A stretch of DNA of 64,000 nt from Pedobacter sp. WC2423 (GCF_040822065.1 NZ_CP162005.1:1302001-1366000); one strand, 5' to 3'; positions 23,765-33,550 are shown, counted from the first letter of the stretch. The notes: generated from the letters alone by a model not told the origin. Translations and numbers: made by a program.

Positions 23765-26389
23765 ATGAACTCCAAAGAACAGCTTAATCCGGAACAGCAG
23801 CGCCTCAGCAGTCATTATAATCAGGAAACCAACTGGCTTAAGTGGGGGCCTTATGTAGCTGACCGGCAATGGGGAACCGTAAGAGAAGATTATAGCACTA
23901 ATGGAGAACCATGGGATTATACAACCCATGATTCAGCGAGAAGTAAAGCTTATCGCTGGGGTGAAGAAGGAATAGGTGGTTTTAGTGATGACCAGCAAAA
24001 TCTATGTATTGGACTGGCGCTTTGGAACGGTAAGGATGCAATTCTTAAAGAACGTTTGTTTGGCCTGACCAATGGTGAGGGAAATCATGGGGAGGATGTA
24101 AAAGAGTTATACTATCATCTGGATAGCAGCCCTACACACAGCTATATGAAAATGCTGTATAAATATCCATTTCAAGCTTTTCCTTATGAATCGCTCTTGA
24201 GTGAAAATGCAAAGAGGAGCAAAACGCAATCAGAATATGAATTGATTGACACTGGTTTGTTCGATCATGATGAATACGGAGATGTTTTTATTGAATATGC
24301 TAAAAACAAAGAAGAGGATCTGCTGATTAAATACACAGTATTTAACAGAAGTTCTGCTCCGGTAACCTTAGATGTGATTCCACAGGTCTGGTATCGGAAT
24401 ACCTGGTTTGATGGACAGCATGGAGCTAAACCTGAAATCCTGAACCAGGGTAATCACACGCTACTTTTAAGGTCTGATAATATTGGAGATTACCATTGTT
24501 ATACAGATGGTAATCCGAAATTTCTGTTTACTGATAATGAAACCAACAATCAGCGTCTATATCAATCTGATAATGTGAGCCGTTATGTGAAAGACGGAAT
24601 TAATGAGTACATAGTTAATGGAAATCAAAATGCAGTTAATCCCGATAATTTAGGGACAAAAGCAGGTATCTGGCATCATTTAACTATTTCTGCCGGTGAA
24701 AGCAGTACAATCAGAATCAGGCTTAGCAAGAATAAAATAACGCAGCCCTTTAATGATTTTGAAGAAATATTTTCCCTTCGTTTGCAAGAGACTGACACTT
24801 TTTATGCAGTTAAGCAAGCTGACACCACTAATGAAGATGAAAAATCTATGCAGCGTCAGGCCTGGGCCGGAATGTTCTGGAACAAGCAGTTTTACAGTTT
24901 TGATGTAAATAGATGGCTGAATGGCGACACAGGACAACCAGCTCCACCAAAACAAAGAAGAACTGGCAGAAACTCACACTGGAAACATTTTGTCGCTAAT
25001 GATATTCTTTCTATGCCAGATAAATGGGAATATCCATGGTTTGCGGCATGGGATCTTGCTTTTCATTGTATCAGCTTTGCGCCTTTAGATCCTGATTTTG
25101 CAAAAGAACAGTTAAGATTAATGGTTAGCGCCAATTATATGCACCCAAGCGGTCAATTACCTGCTTATGAATGGGATTTTGGCGATGTAAATCCTCCGGT
25201 TCATGCGATGGCAACATGGCATGTATATCTTGCAGATAAAGCAGTTAAGGGTAAAGGAGATATTAACTTCCTGATAGAGGTTTTCAATAAACTGCTGCTC
25301 AATTTTACCTGGTGGGTAAATCAGAAAGATAGTGAAGGAAATAATATTTTTGAGGGTGGTTTTCTTGGCCTCGATAATATCGGGGTGTTTAACCGGAGTC
25401 AGCCAGTACCTGGTGGCGGTTTTCTGGAACAGGCTGACGGCACTAGCTGGATGGCCATGTATGCATTAAATATGCTGCAGATCAGTATGGAGCTTTCGCT
25501 TCATTTTGATGTATTTGAAAGTATGGCTATCAAATTTTCTGAACACTTTTTATATATCGCGGGTTCAATTTCTAATATGGGAGAGGATGCGATAGGTTTA
25601 TGGGATGAGGAGGATGGTTTTTATTATGATATGCTAAGAAAACCAGACGGATCTGCCGACAGGTTACGCCTGAGAAGTCTGGTTGGGCTGATCCCTATGT
25701 TTGCCCAGATTGTATTTGATGAGAGTAAATGGGGTAAGCTGCCAAAATTAAAGGAGCGGCTGGAGTGGTTTATGCTCCAAAGGCCTGATCTGGTTCAACT
25801 GGTAAGTCATTGGACAGACACTAAAGGGAGTGACCAGCATTTACTTTCTTTGTTAAGAGGTCACCGGATGAAATTATTACTCAAGCGTATGCTGGACCCA
25901 AATGAGTTTCTTTCGGATTTTGGCATCCGCTCTGTTTCTAAAGCTTACTGCGAATATCCTTTTAACTATCAATTGGATGGTATGGACTATACTGTAAAAT
26001 ATATTCCCGCTGAAAGTGATTCTGGAATGTTTGGCGGGAACAGTAATTGGCGCGGCCCGATGTGGATGCCGGTTAATTACCTGATTATCGAGTCCCTTAA
26101 AAATTTCCAGGAGTATTACACTGATGATTTTAAAGTAGAATGTCCAACTGGCTCAGGTCAGTTTTTAAGCCTTAAAGAAATTGCGGCTTTATTAAGTAAA
26201 AGGTTAAAGTGCATTTTCCTGAAAAATGATGCCGGTGAACGACCCGTATCGGGTGGGAACCCTAAATTTAACCATGACCCTTATTTTAAAGATTATATAT
26301 TATTCCATGAATATTTCAATGGCGATAATGGCAAAGGGCTTGGCGCCAGTCATCAGACTGGCTGGACAGGCTTGATTGCAATGCTTTAG
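23765..26389 (+). CDS. GH63-like glucosidase (MGH1-type (alpha/alpha)6 barrel)
   Basis: An 874-residue enzyme without signal peptide, so cytoplasmic. The N-terminal beta-sandwich region (about 1-330) opens with LKWGPYVADRQWGTVREDYS. The C-terminal (alpha/alpha)6 barrel carries typical GH63/MGH1 blocks: EYPWFAAWDLAFHCISF at about 420, PAYEWDFGDVNPPVHAMA at about 470, GFLGLDNIGVFNRSQ at about 535, and SGMFGGNSNWRGPMWMPVNY at about 755. The aspartate of AAWD and the acidic cluster in NSNWRGP-type stretches line the site in relatives. Relatives hydrolyse alpha-glucosides, mannosylglycerate or related osmolytes, so the substrate is uncertain. It stands alone, without a polysaccharide-utilisation locus around it. 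Confidence 0.88.
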   Translation: MNSKEQLNPEQQRLSSHYNQETNWLKWGPYVADRQWGTVREDYSTNGEPWDYTTHDSARSKAYRWGEEGIGGFSDDQQNLCIGLALWNGKDAILKERLFGLTNGEGNHGEDVKELYYHLDSSPTHSYMKMLYKYPFQAFPYESLLSENAKRSKTQSEYELIDTGLFDHDEYGDVFIEYAKNKEEDLLIKYTVFNRSSAPVTLDVIPQVWYRNTWFDGQHGAKPEILNQGNHTLLLRSDNIGDYHCYTDGNPKFLFTDNETNNQRLYQSDNVSRYVKDGINEYIVNGNQNAVNPDNLGTKAGIWHHLTISAGESSTIRIRLSKNKITQPFNDFEEIFSLRLQETDTFYAVKQADTTNEDEKSMQRQAWAGMFWNKQFYSFDVNRWLNGDTGQPAPPKQRRTGRNSHWKHFVANDILSMPDKWEYPWFAAWDLAFHCISFAPLDPDFAKEQLRLMVSANYMHPSGQLPAYEWDFGDVNPPVHAMATWHVYLADKAVKGKGDINFLIEVFNKLLLNFTWWVNQKDSEGNNIFEGGFLGLDNIGVFNRSQPVPGGGFLEQADGTSWMAMYALNMLQISMELSLHFDVFESMAIKFSEHFLYIAGSISNMGEDAIGLWDEEDGFYYDMLRKPDGSADRLRLRSLVGLIPMFAQIVFDESKWGKLPKLKERLEWFMLQRPDLVQLVSHWTDTKGSDQHLLSLLRGHRMKLLLKRMLDPNEFLSDFGIRSVSKAYCEYPFNYQLDGMDYTVKYIPAESDSGMFGGNSNWRGPMWMPVNYLIIESLKNFQEYYTDDFKVECPTGSGQFLSLKEIAALLSKRLKCIFLKNDAGERPVSGGNPKFNHDPYFKDYILFHEYFNGDNGKGLGASHQTGWTGLIAML

Positions 26390-26422
26390 TTCTTTATTTT
26401 TAACCTTTACGCTCCATAAATT

Positions 26423-27499
26423 ATGGCTGTTGCCTATAAAAGAATCGTTGTTAAAATCGGTTCAAATGTCCTCACTCAACCTGATGGATTGCCTGATCAT
26501 GCCCGGATTGAACACCTTGTTGGTCAAATTGCTGACCTAAAAAAAGCCGGTATTGCAGTAGTTGTAGTTTCTTCTGGTGCCGTTGCCGCTGGCAGAAGTA
26601 TGATCAGCATATCTGAAAAACAAGATGCTGTTGCAGCAAGGCAGCTTTTAGCTTCCATCGGACAAATTAAACTGATTAATACTTATTTATCCCTGTTTGA
26701 GAAACAACAGATGCTTTGTTCTCAGGTATTGGTCACCAAAGAGGATTTTCGTGATCGCAAGCATTACTTAAATATTAAAAACTGCTTGTCTATTTTATTG
26801 AAGCATCAGGTTATTCCTGTGATCAATGAAAATGATGTGGTGTCTGTTACAGAGCTGATGTTTACGGATAACGATGAATTAGCAGGACTGGTGGCATCTA
26901 TGCTGGAAGCAGATGCTTTGATTATCCTTTCTAATGTAAATGGTATTTACAATGGGGATCCGAAATCGCCCGATTCCAGTGTGATCAGAGAAATCAGGAA
27001 AGATGATCATATTGGTTCTTTTATTAATACCTCGAAGTCTGGCTTAGGAAGAGGTGGGATGGTGACTAAATTAGGAATGGCACAAAAAGTTGCAAAACTA
27101 GGTATACCTGTTTATATCGCCAATGGCACCCAGAATAATATTCTAACTGATTTAATAGCCCAAAAAGCAGATCATACCTATTTTGTACCGGAAAAGAATA
27201 CTTCAGGGAAGAAAAAGTGGATTGCACATTCTGAACATTCTGCCACTGGAAGTGTTCAACTGAATAAAGGTGCTGAAGAAGCGCTGATTTCAGGTCAGGC
27301 CCGCAGCTTATTACCAGTTGGTATAACGGAAATACTCTCACCCTTTCAAAAAGGAGATATTATCCGCCTGCTGGATGAAGACGGGAAACTGATAGGCTTG
27401 GGGATAGCAGATTACGGTTCAGATAAAGCGAAAGAAAGAATAGGACAGAAGGGACATAAATCTTTAGTTCATTATAATTATTTTTATGCTGTAAGCTAA
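26423..27499 (+). CDS. proB: Glutamate 5-kinase
   Basis: A 358-residue cytoplasmic kinase for the first step of proline synthesis. The amino-acid-kinase domain starts [15 protein letters not shown] (about 5-20) and continues with [15 protein letters not shown], the glutamate-site NENDVVSV, and [12 protein letters not shown] glycine-rich loop [15 protein letters not shown] follows. The C-terminal 80 residues form the PUA domain found in many ProB proteins ([15 protein letters not shown]). Feedback inhibition by proline is usual for the family. proA follows after 46 nt, so the pair forms an operon. Confidence 0.96.
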   Translation: MAVAYKRIVVKIGSNVLTQPDGLPDHARIEHLVGQIADLKKAGIAVVVVSSGAVAAGRSMISISEKQDAVAARQLLASIGQIKLINTYLSLFEKQQMLCSQVLVTKEDFRDRKHYLNIKNCLSILLKHQVIPVINENDVVSVTELMFTDNDELAGLVASMLEADALIILSNVNGIYNGDPKSPDSSVIREIRKDDHIGSFINTSKSGLGRGGMVTKLGMAQKVAKLGIPVYIANGTQNNILTDLIAQKADHTYFVPEKNTSGKKKWIAHSEHSATGSVQLNKGAEEALISGQARSLLPVGITEILSPFQKGDIIRLLDEDGKLIGLGIADYGSDKAKERIGQKGHKSLVHYNYFYAVS

Positions 27500-27545
27500 T
27501 ACAGCATTCCGATATGACAACATATTGGCTCTAAATGAAAAGAAA

Positions 27546-28790
27546 ATGGAATATCAGTTATATTTTGAAAACGCCTTAAAAGCGAGCCGTACCTTATGCC
27601 GTTTAGATCAGCTGGCAGTTAATGAAATTCTGAAAGATCTCGCAAATCAGGTGAAACTGTTTGCAGAAGATATATTATTTGCGAATGATCTGGATTTAAA
27701 GAAAATGTCTGCTGAAGACCCTAAATATGACCGGTTAAAACTAACCAGAGAGCGGCTCAATGATATCGCTCAGGAAATATTAAATGTGGCTCAGCTGGAA
27801 AGCCCGCTTGCAGAAGTCATAGAGGCGAATACACTTCCAAACGGTTTACATTTGTCTAAGATCAGAGTCCCGCTGGGAGTGATAGGGGTTATTTATGAAG
27901 CCAGGCCTAATGTGACTTTAGATGTTTTTTCCCTCTGCTTCAAAACAGGAAACGCAGCCGTATTAAAAGGAGGTAGTGATGCTGAATTTTCTAATCAGGC
28001 GCTGATTAAAATCATTCATCAGGTTCTGCTTAAGCATGGTGTGGATATTCATGTCGCAGTATTATTACCTTCAGAAAGAGAGGCAACTGCGGCATTGTTA
28101 AATGCAACAGGTTTTGTAGATGTTTTAATCCCAAGGGGCAGCCAGGCATTAATCAATTATGTACGCGAACATAGCAATGTACCGGTAATTGAGACAGGGG
28201 CAGGGATAGTCCATACCTATTTTGATTTATCAGGTGATCAAGAAAAAGGGAAGGCAATTATTTTCAATGCTAAAACCAGAAGAGTAAGTGTTTGTAATGC
28301 GCTGGACTGTTTGTTGATTCATACCGGACGTTTAGATGATCTGTATATGCTAATTGCACCACTAGCGGCAAAATCTGTTCATATTTATGCAGATCCTGAA
28401 GCCTTCGAAGCCTTGGAAAGTCTGTATCCTGAGAATTTATTGCATCACTCTAATCCTGAAGATTTTGGAACGGAATTTCTGGATTATAAAATGGCTATTA
28501 AAACAGTAAAAAGTCTGGAAGATGCTTTATCGCACATTGCTCTTTATAGCTCCAAACATAGCGAAGCGATAATTGCAGAGGATGAAAATCAATTACTTAC
28601 ATTTTTAAATGTTGTAGACGCTGCTGCTGTTTATGCGAATGCGTCGACCGCATTTACCGACGGCGGACAGTTTGGCCTTGGTGCTGAGATTGGGATCAGT
28701 ACTCAAAAACTTCATGCAAGAGGACCAATGGGACTTAAAGAACTAACAAGTTATAAATGGGTAATTAAAGGTAACGGGCAAATTCGTTAA
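27546..28790 (+). CDS. proA: Gamma-glutamyl phosphate reductase
   Basis: The second enzyme of proline synthesis, reducing glutamyl phosphate to glutamate semialdehyde with NADPH. The 414-residue length assumes the ATG at 27546 ([15 protein letters not shown]); a TTG seven codons upstream is less likely. Visible features are the cofactor region [19 protein letters not shown] (about 112-130), GGSDAEFSN, the [11 protein letters not shown] block, and the catalytic cysteine in [13 protein letters not shown] at about 250. The end [23 protein letters not shown] is conserved. A 10-bp hairpin follows the gene. Confidence 0.96.
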   Translation: MEYQLYFENALKASRTLCRLDQLAVNEILKDLANQVKLFAEDILFANDLDLKKMSAEDPKYDRLKLTRERLNDIAQEILNVAQLESPLAEVIEANTLPNGLHLSKIRVPLGVIGVIYEARPNVTLDVFSLCFKTGNAAVLKGGSDAEFSNQALIKIIHQVLLKHGVDIHVAVLLPSEREATAALLNATGFVDVLIPRGSQALINYVREHSNVPVIETGAGIVHTYFDLSGDQEKGKAIIFNAKTRRVSVCNALDCLLIHTGRLDDLYMLIAPLAAKSVHIYADPEAFEALESLYPENLLHHSNPEDFGTEFLDYKMAIKTVKSLEDALSHIALYSSKHSEAIIAEDENQLLTFLNVVDAAAVYANASTAFTDGGQFGLGAEIGISTQKLHARGPMGLKELTSYKWVIKGNGQIR

Positions 28791-28816
28791 TTTAAATACA
28801 TATTTTATTAAAAAGA

Positions 28817-28859
28817 CCTGATTCTGACAATTCTAAGTCAAAATCAGAACAGAATCAGG
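28817..28859 (+). terminator. Hairpin downstream of proBA
   Basis: CCTGATTCTG (28817-28826) pairs exactly with CAGAATCAGG (28850-28859), with extra internal pairing. It is followed by ATCAATTTTACGTTTT, only a weak U-tract. Confidence 0.5.
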
Positions 28860-28941
28860 ATCAATTTTACGTTTTATCAGATACTGGTAAAAATATTACT
28901 TATTAAATTGAAATTTAGGACTCTTTTACCGGTCATTATAT

Positions 28942-28949
28942 TAATTTTG
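28942..28949 (+). promoter_or_regulatory. -7 element (TAATTTTG) for mqo
   Basis: An exact TAnnTTTG match, 36 nt upstream of the mqo ATG. Confidence 0.45.
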
Positions 28950-28985
28950 TGGCCGATATAAAGAGAATAAATTATCTATCCTTTC

Positions 28986-30491
28986 ATGACCAGTAAAAGT
29001 ACTAATTCAGATAAAGCAGTTGATGTCGTGTTAATTGGCGCCGGTATTATGAGCGCAACACTTGGTGTACTACTCAAAGAACTCTCACCGGATTTAACTA
29101 TACAGATTTTTGAACGGCTTGATGTCGCGGCAGCAGAAAGTTCTGATGCCTGGAATAACGCAGGAACAGGGCATTCGGCCTTTTGTGAATTAAATTACAC
29201 CCCCCAACTAGCAGATGGTACAGTAGAAACTGATAAAGCTGTAGCTATTGCTGAATCCTTTGAAGTCTCGAAACAATTCTGGTCATTTCTGGTACAGAAT
29301 AAACTAGTTGATTCTCCTGAAACTTTTATTAAAAGTATTCCGCACATGAGTTTTGTATGGGGAGCGGATAATGTTGCCTTTTTGAATAAACGTTTTAACA
29401 ATTTACAAGAATGTGAATTATTTAAAGAGATGACTTATTCCGAAAATCCGGAACAACTGGCGCAGTGGATGCCTTTGGTAATGGAAGGAAGAAATCCTGA
29501 GGAAAAAGTAGCTGCAACAAGAATGATGCTGGGTACAGATGTAAATTTTGGCGCTTTAACCAGAATGATGCTGACGACTTTGCAAAGCAAGCCTGATGTG
29601 GCAATGGACTTTAACCAGGAAGTACGTAAACTAAAACAAAAAGATGGTTTATGGGAAGTTAAAGTAAAGGATGAAGAAACTGGTAAAAGAAAAACAGTAA
29701 AAGCTAAATTTGTTTTTATTGGTGCTGGTGGTGGTTCTCTTCCTTTATTAGAGAAATCTGATATTCCCGAAGGAAAAGGTTTCGGCGGTTTCCCGGTTAG
29801 CGGGCAATGGTTAAAATGTGTGAATCCAGCTGTAATTGAACATCACCATGCTAAGGTATATGGTAAAGCATCAGTAGGTGCCCCACCAATGTCTGTTCCT
29901 CACCTGGACACCAGGATGATTGATGGTAAAAAGGCTTTACTTTTTGGCCCTTATGCAGGATTCTCCACACGCTTCCTAAAAAACGGATCCTTACTGGATC
30001 TTCCGCTATCTATCAAAGCAAATAATATCCGTCCAATGATCGCAGCAGGTCTTGATAATCTGCCATTGACAAAATACCTGATAGATCAGGTCAGACAATC
30101 ACCTGAAGATCGTATGGAGGCATTGAGAGAATACCTTCCAGCAGCTGAAATGAAAGACTGGGAGTTAGAAACTGCAGGTCAGCGTGTACAGGTTATCAAA
30201 AAAGATGAAAAACACGGTGGTATACTTGAATTTGGTACTGAAGTGGTTGCTGCCAGAGATGGCTCTATAGCCGCTTTATTAGGTGCGTCACCAGGTGCCT
30301 CAACAGCAGTGTCCATTATGATCAGCTTAATGAAACGTTGTTTTAAAGAAGAAATGGAAAGCGAAGAATGGAAGACTAAGCTAAAACAAATGATTCCTTC
30401 TTATGGCAGGACTTTAAGCGATGATTCACAACTTTGTAAAAACATTCGTGCACAGACAACACATGCACTTAATCTTCAGATTACTGAGTAG
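28986..30491 (+). CDS. mqo: Malate:quinone oxidoreductase
   Basis: A 501-residue FAD enzyme, membrane-associated without transmembrane segments. It oxidises malate to oxaloacetate and passes electrons to the quinone pool. The FAD fold is DVVLIGAGIMSATLGVLLKEL (about 13-33), with the Mqo block SSDAWNNAGTGHSAFCELNYTP at about 56-77. The C-terminal block EFGTEVVAARDGSIAALLGASPGAS is conserved. Length matches the family. Its 3' end overlaps the convergent acyltransferase gene by 11 bp. It has its own promoter. Confidence 0.96.
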   Translation: MTSKSTNSDKAVDVVLIGAGIMSATLGVLLKELSPDLTIQIFERLDVAAAESSDAWNNAGTGHSAFCELNYTPQLADGTVETDKAVAIAESFEVSKQFWSFLVQNKLVDSPETFIKSIPHMSFVWGADNVAFLNKRFNNLQECELFKEMTYSENPEQLAQWMPLVMEGRNPEEKVAATRMMLGTDVNFGALTRMMLTTLQSKPDVAMDFNQEVRKLKQKDGLWEVKVKDEETGKRKTVKAKFVFIGAGGGSLPLLEKSDIPEGKGFGGFPVSGQWLKCVNPAVIEHHHAKVYGKASVGAPPMSVPHLDTRMIDGKKALLFGPYAGFSTRFLKNGSLLDLPLSIKANNIRPMIAAGLDNLPLTKYLIDQVRQSPEDRMEALREYLPAAEMKDWELETAGQRVQVIKKDEKHGGILEFGTEVVAARDGSIAALLGASPGASTAVSIMISLMKRCFKEEMESEEWKTKLKQMIPSYGRTLSDDSQLCKNIRAQTTHALNLQITE

Positions 30492-31356
30492 GCTGATGTT
30501 TCCAGCGTTTATGACTCCACAACCAGTAAGCAGGCTCGTCTTCAATTAGTTTTTCTAACAGGCGGGTATGCTTCTGGGTTATTTCATTAACAGGAGTTTC
30601 AGCGGGGTTAGTACATATAGGTATACACTCTACCTCATAATATCCTCTTTTCACTTTTGTAAGCTGAATATAAAACACAGGTCTATTGGTTTTTACAGCA
30701 ATTTTCTCCATTCCTTGTTGAACAGAAGTCTGCTGATTCAGAAAAGAAGTCCAGTAATGAGATTCACTTTTTGGCGGGGCCTGGTCATTACCAAATAAAA
30801 ACATAGTCGGCTTTCCTTTAGTCTCTGTCAATACTCTTAAGGTTTGACGCATGGGTACTACTTTATTTCCAAACCTTGTTCTCATTCTCTTAAAAAAATC
30901 ATCAAAAACTTTATTGGATAGTGGTTTATAAATGGCGTAAGTATCACATTTCAAAACAAGTCCGATAGATAAAGCTCCCCATTCCCAATTACCATAATGA
31001 CCAGAACAGGCCAGAACACTTTCGCCACGTTCAAAATATGAATTAATGAGTTCAATATTCTTGAATTTAAAACGTCTTCGTAACTGACCGCTGGAAATAG
31101 TTGCCATTTTAATAATTTCAAAAATAAGACCTGAAAGATATTTGTAGAATTCCTTTTCTATCACAAGAAGTTCTTTCTCATCTTTTTCAGGAAAGGTATT
31201 TTTAAGATTTAATCTGACCACAGCTCTGCGGTATCCCAATACATAGTAAATCAGTAAATATACAAGATCTGAAATTACATATAGTACTGGTAACGGCAAT
31301 AAAGAAAGCAGATAAATAAAAAATATAGCTAGGTAAGAAGCGGCCTTTTTTAACAT
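30481..31356 (-). CDS. LpxL/HtrB-type lysophospholipid (lipid A) acyltransferase
   Basis: A 291-residue inner-membrane protein with an N-terminal hydrophobic anchor (YLAIFFIYLLSLLPLPVLYV and the next segment). The catalytic H-x4-E motif is HYGNWE, about residue 120, followed by IYKPLSN and the FGNDQAPP block (about 190) typical of lipid A secondary acyltransferases. It probably transfers an acyl chain onto lipid A or an ornithine-type lipid from the cytoplasmic side. It converges on mqo with an 11-bp overlap of coding ends. Confidence 0.9.
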   Translation of the reverse strand: MLKKAASYLAIFFIYLLSLLPLPVLYVISDLVYLLIYYVLGYRRAVVRLNLKNTFPEKDEKELLVIEKEFYKYLSGLIFEIIKMATISSGQLRRRFKFKNIELINSYFERGESVLACSGHYGNWEWGALSIGLVLKCDTYAIYKPLSNKVFDDFFKRMRTRFGNKVVPMRQTLRVLTETKGKPTMFLFGNDQAPPKSESHYWTSFLNQQTSVQQGMEKIAVKTNRPVFYIQLTKVKRGYYEVECIPICTNPAETPVNEITQKHTRLLEKLIEDEPAYWLWSHKRWKHQPTQ

Positions 31357-31373
31357 TAATATGGATTAAGGTA

Positions 31374-31381
31374 CAAACTTA
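31374..31381 (-). promoter_or_regulatory. -7 element (TAAGTTTG) for the acyltransferase gene
   Basis: An exact TAnnTTTG match 17 nt upstream of the ATG. Confidence 0.45.
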
Positions 31382-31466
31382 ATTTTTTTTCCTCCTTGTT
31401 AGGTTACAATTTTTCAGAAATTCAGTAATTTACCTGTTTAAACTAAGTTTAGATGGGCAGATTTCT

Positions 31467-31502
31467 AAACCAGCTCCCGATTTTATTCTCCAGAGCCGGT
31501 TT
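31467..31502 (-). terminator. Hairpin downstream of the Lrp-type regulator
   Basis: On the minus strand AAACCGGCUC pairs with GAGCUGGUUU (one G-U pair) across a 16-nt loop. The next bases are AGAAATCTG, so the U-run is within the stem. Confidence 0.55.
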
Positions 31503-31508
31503 ATTCAC

Positions 31509-31970
31509 TTAAAAATGAAATCCGGTGTCAGTAATGATATTATCAAGTACTAAATAACTTTCAAGCGCCTGCACATTTTTGATATTGGCTATGTTTCTTT
31601 GTATGCCCGAAAAAGAAGTATTATCAGTAGTCACAATCTTCAGCCTGATATTATACTCACCAGTAATTGTACAGCACTCACAAACTTCTTTGATCAGTAA
31701 AACCTCTTCTTTGAATGTGTTAATGATCTCATCAGAACAATGACTCAGTTTGAGATGAATAAAAGCCAGAACCTCCTGATTTAGTTTTCTACGATTCAGT
31801 ACTGCAACTGAGGTTACAATATAACCTCTTGCCTTTAACCTCTTTATACGATCACAAATAGTAGTAGTTGATATATTTATAATTCCAGCAATCTGTTTGT
31901 GCGGACGTGAATTATCCTCCTGTAAAAGTTTAAGAATAGAAATATCTATTCTATCAAGCATCTTCTCCAT
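31509..31970 (-). CDS. Lrp/AsnC-family transcriptional regulator
   Basis: A 153-residue DNA-binding protein. The N-terminal winged helix-turn-helix opens LDRIDISILKLLQEDNSRPHKQIAGIINISTTTICDRIKRLKARGYI (about 5-50). The C-terminal RAM domain is a beta-alpha-beta-beta-alpha-beta ligand-binding module with the CTITGEYNIRLKIVT strand pair near 100. These regulators sense amino acids and form dimers or octamers. A 19-bp AT-rich palindrome 47 bp upstream of the start is a candidate autoregulatory site. Two cysteines at CECC are a feature I cannot interpret. Targets unknown. Confidence 0.93.
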   Translation of the reverse strand: MEKMLDRIDISILKLLQEDNSRPHKQIAGIINISTTTICDRIKRLKARGYIVTSVAVLNRRKLNQEVLAFIHLKLSHCSDEIINTFKEEVLLIKEVCECCTITGEYNIRLKIVTTDNTSFSGIQRNIANIKNVQALESYLVLDNIITDTGFHF

Positions 31971-32016
31971 AATTATTGTTTTTGTAACTCGTGAATATAG
32001 GACATTAATGTTTATT

Positions 32017-32035
32017 AGATTAAATATTTTAATCT
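32017..32035 (-). promoter_or_regulatory. 19-bp palindrome upstream of the Lrp-type gene, candidate operator
   Basis: The arms AGATTAAA and TTTAATCT flank TAT. Size, AT-richness and symmetry fit the kind of site bound by Lrp-type dimers. It lies 47 bp before the regulator's ATG and about 160 bp before the divergent sigma-factor gene. Confidence 0.4.
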
Positions 32036-32192
32036 TAGATAAACTTTTTATTCTACGGTTTATTAGCCATAAAATTGATTTGAAATGAATTATTCTCGGT
32101 TTAGGCTCTTATAATCGTTAATTTATCGGATTAATACCATCAACTTTCTTTATTCGATTCTTATATACAACTTTACTCAATAACCTAAATGT

Positions 32193-33071
32193 ATGAGAGA
32201 ATTAAAGATCAGCTGCACGATTACAGGCAGAGACATGGAATCACTTAACAGATATCTTCTGGAAGTGGGTAGAATAGCATTGTTAACGATTGAAGAAGAA
32301 ATCCAGCTTACTATAAAAATCAGACAAGGGGATCAGGTTGCACTGGATCGTTTAGTGAAAACTAACCTGAGATTTGTAATTTCAGTGGCCAAAAAATATC
32401 AGCATCGCGGGTTAAGCCTGGGCGATTTAATTAATGAAGGCAATCTGGGCTTGATTAAAGCAGCCTCACGTTTTGACGATACAAAAGGATTCAGATTTAT
32501 TTCCTTTGCTGTATGGTGGATCAGACAAGCCATTATGCTGGCCATTTCACAGCAAACGCGTATTATTCGTTTACCTCTGAATATGATCAATTCTATTACT
32601 AAAATAAATGGCACAATATCTTCCCTGGAACAGCGACTGGAAAGGCTGCCGACCACAGACGAAATTGCGGGAGAAATGGATATTGAAACTCAGCAGGTAG
32701 CAGGCTATTTAAATAAGGTACGCAGATGTATGTCTTTGGATGAAACACTGAAACCTGATTTTAGCAATACATTGCTAGAAGTAACGCCAGCATATCAGCC
32801 ATATCCTGATCATTTGCTTATTATTGACTCCGATAGAATAGAAGCAACCCAGCTTTTAAAAATCTTAACTAAAAGAGAAGAAAAAGTATTGAGCTTGTTC
32901 TTTGGCTTAAAAGGAATGCAACCCTTATCGCTTGATGATATCGCATTGATTTTTAAATTGAGCAGAGAACGTATCAGGCAGTTAAAAGACGGCGGAATAA
33001 AAAAGCTGAGGTTAAAACTCCGCAAAGAAAAAGCTGCCAGAACAGATGAAAACAGAGATAGAAATTTATAA
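32193..33071 (+). CDS. RpoD-like sigma factor paralogue
   Basis: A 292-residue sigma-70 factor closely patterned on the Bacteroidota primary sigma factor, which begins MRQLKI..SIT and has no region 1.1. Here the opening is MRELKISCTITGRDMESLNRYL. Region 2 follows (LVKTNLRFVISVAKKYQHRG, then LINEGNLGLIKAASRFD and FAVWWIRQAI). Region 3 is SLEQRLERLPTTDEIAGEM. Region 4.2 is LDDIALIFKLSRERIRQLKDG. Many positions expected to be fixed in RpoD differ, such as the region 3 to 4 linker (PAYQPYPDHLL), so it looks like an accessory group 2 sigma factor rather than the housekeeping one. A hypothetical gene follows 17 nt downstream. Confidence 0.88.
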   Translation: MRELKISCTITGRDMESLNRYLLEVGRIALLTIEEEIQLTIKIRQGDQVALDRLVKTNLRFVISVAKKYQHRGLSLGDLINEGNLGLIKAASRFDDTKGFRFISFAVWWIRQAIMLAISQQTRIIRLPLNMINSITKINGTISSLEQRLERLPTTDEIAGEMDIETQQVAGYLNKVRRCMSLDETLKPDFSNTLLEVTPAYQPYPDHLLIIDSDRIEATQLLKILTKREEKVLSLFFGLKGMQPLSLDDIALIFKLSRERIRQLKDGGIKKLRLKLRKEKAARTDENRDRNL

Positions 33072-33088
33072 ATCAAAAGATAAAACTT

Positions 33089-33481
33089 ATGCCATACTTA
33101 TACTTAGCAGAAAGCTATAATGAACTTGATTTGCTGACCAGGTTAGTTTATAAAATAGAAAATATCGAAAGGCCATTAAAAGAATTGAATGAAGCCAATT
33201 ATCTTTCATCCGAATTAAAGCGGATCAGATTTTCAGCTTCGCGGGATGTTCTTATTTTTGGAAGTCATGCAGACAAATACCTGAACTTTCACCTTTGCCA
33301 GGTCTACGGACTGCATATCCGGATTATAGATATGCTAAAATATCTGGATGATAAAATGTATTTGTGTGAACGGGATATTTATGCTTATAAACATTGCAAA
33401 ATCTTTCACCTTGAACTAGGCAATCTTGCGGTTTTTTATGAGAAGCTTGGTAAAATGATAGTTAGAACTGAAAACAGGTAA
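33089..33481 (+). CDS. Hypothetical protein in an operon with the sigma factor
   Basis: This encodes 130 residues, soluble, predominantly helical, opening MPYLYLAESYNELDLLTRLVYKI. It has several cysteines and tyrosines in the C-terminal third (LDDKMYLCERDIYAYKHCKIFH). No domain is recognised. It starts 17 nt after the sigma factor stop and ends at a hairpin, so the two are very likely co-transcribed. An anti-sigma or accessory role is possible from position only; there is no membrane segment or zinc-binding anti-sigma motif. Confidence 0.65.
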   Translation: MPYLYLAESYNELDLLTRLVYKIENIERPLKELNEANYLSSELKRIRFSASRDVLIFGSHADKYLNFHLCQVYGLHIRIIDMLKYLDDKMYLCERDIYAYKHCKIFHLELGNLAVFYEKLGKMIVRTENR

Positions 33482-33521
33482 CCTGATCAGTTAATAGTGA
33501 ACTAACTGATTGAGTCACCTG
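33475..33521 (+). terminator. Two-step hairpin after the sigma-factor operon
   Basis: An inner stem ATCAGTTA/TAACTGAT (33486-33493 and 33503-33510) is nested in an outer CAGGT/ACCTG stem. It overlaps the stop codon of the hypothetical gene. No U-run follows. Confidence 0.4.
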
Positions 33522-33550
33522 TATATATTGTACTTGCTCCGTCATATCAA

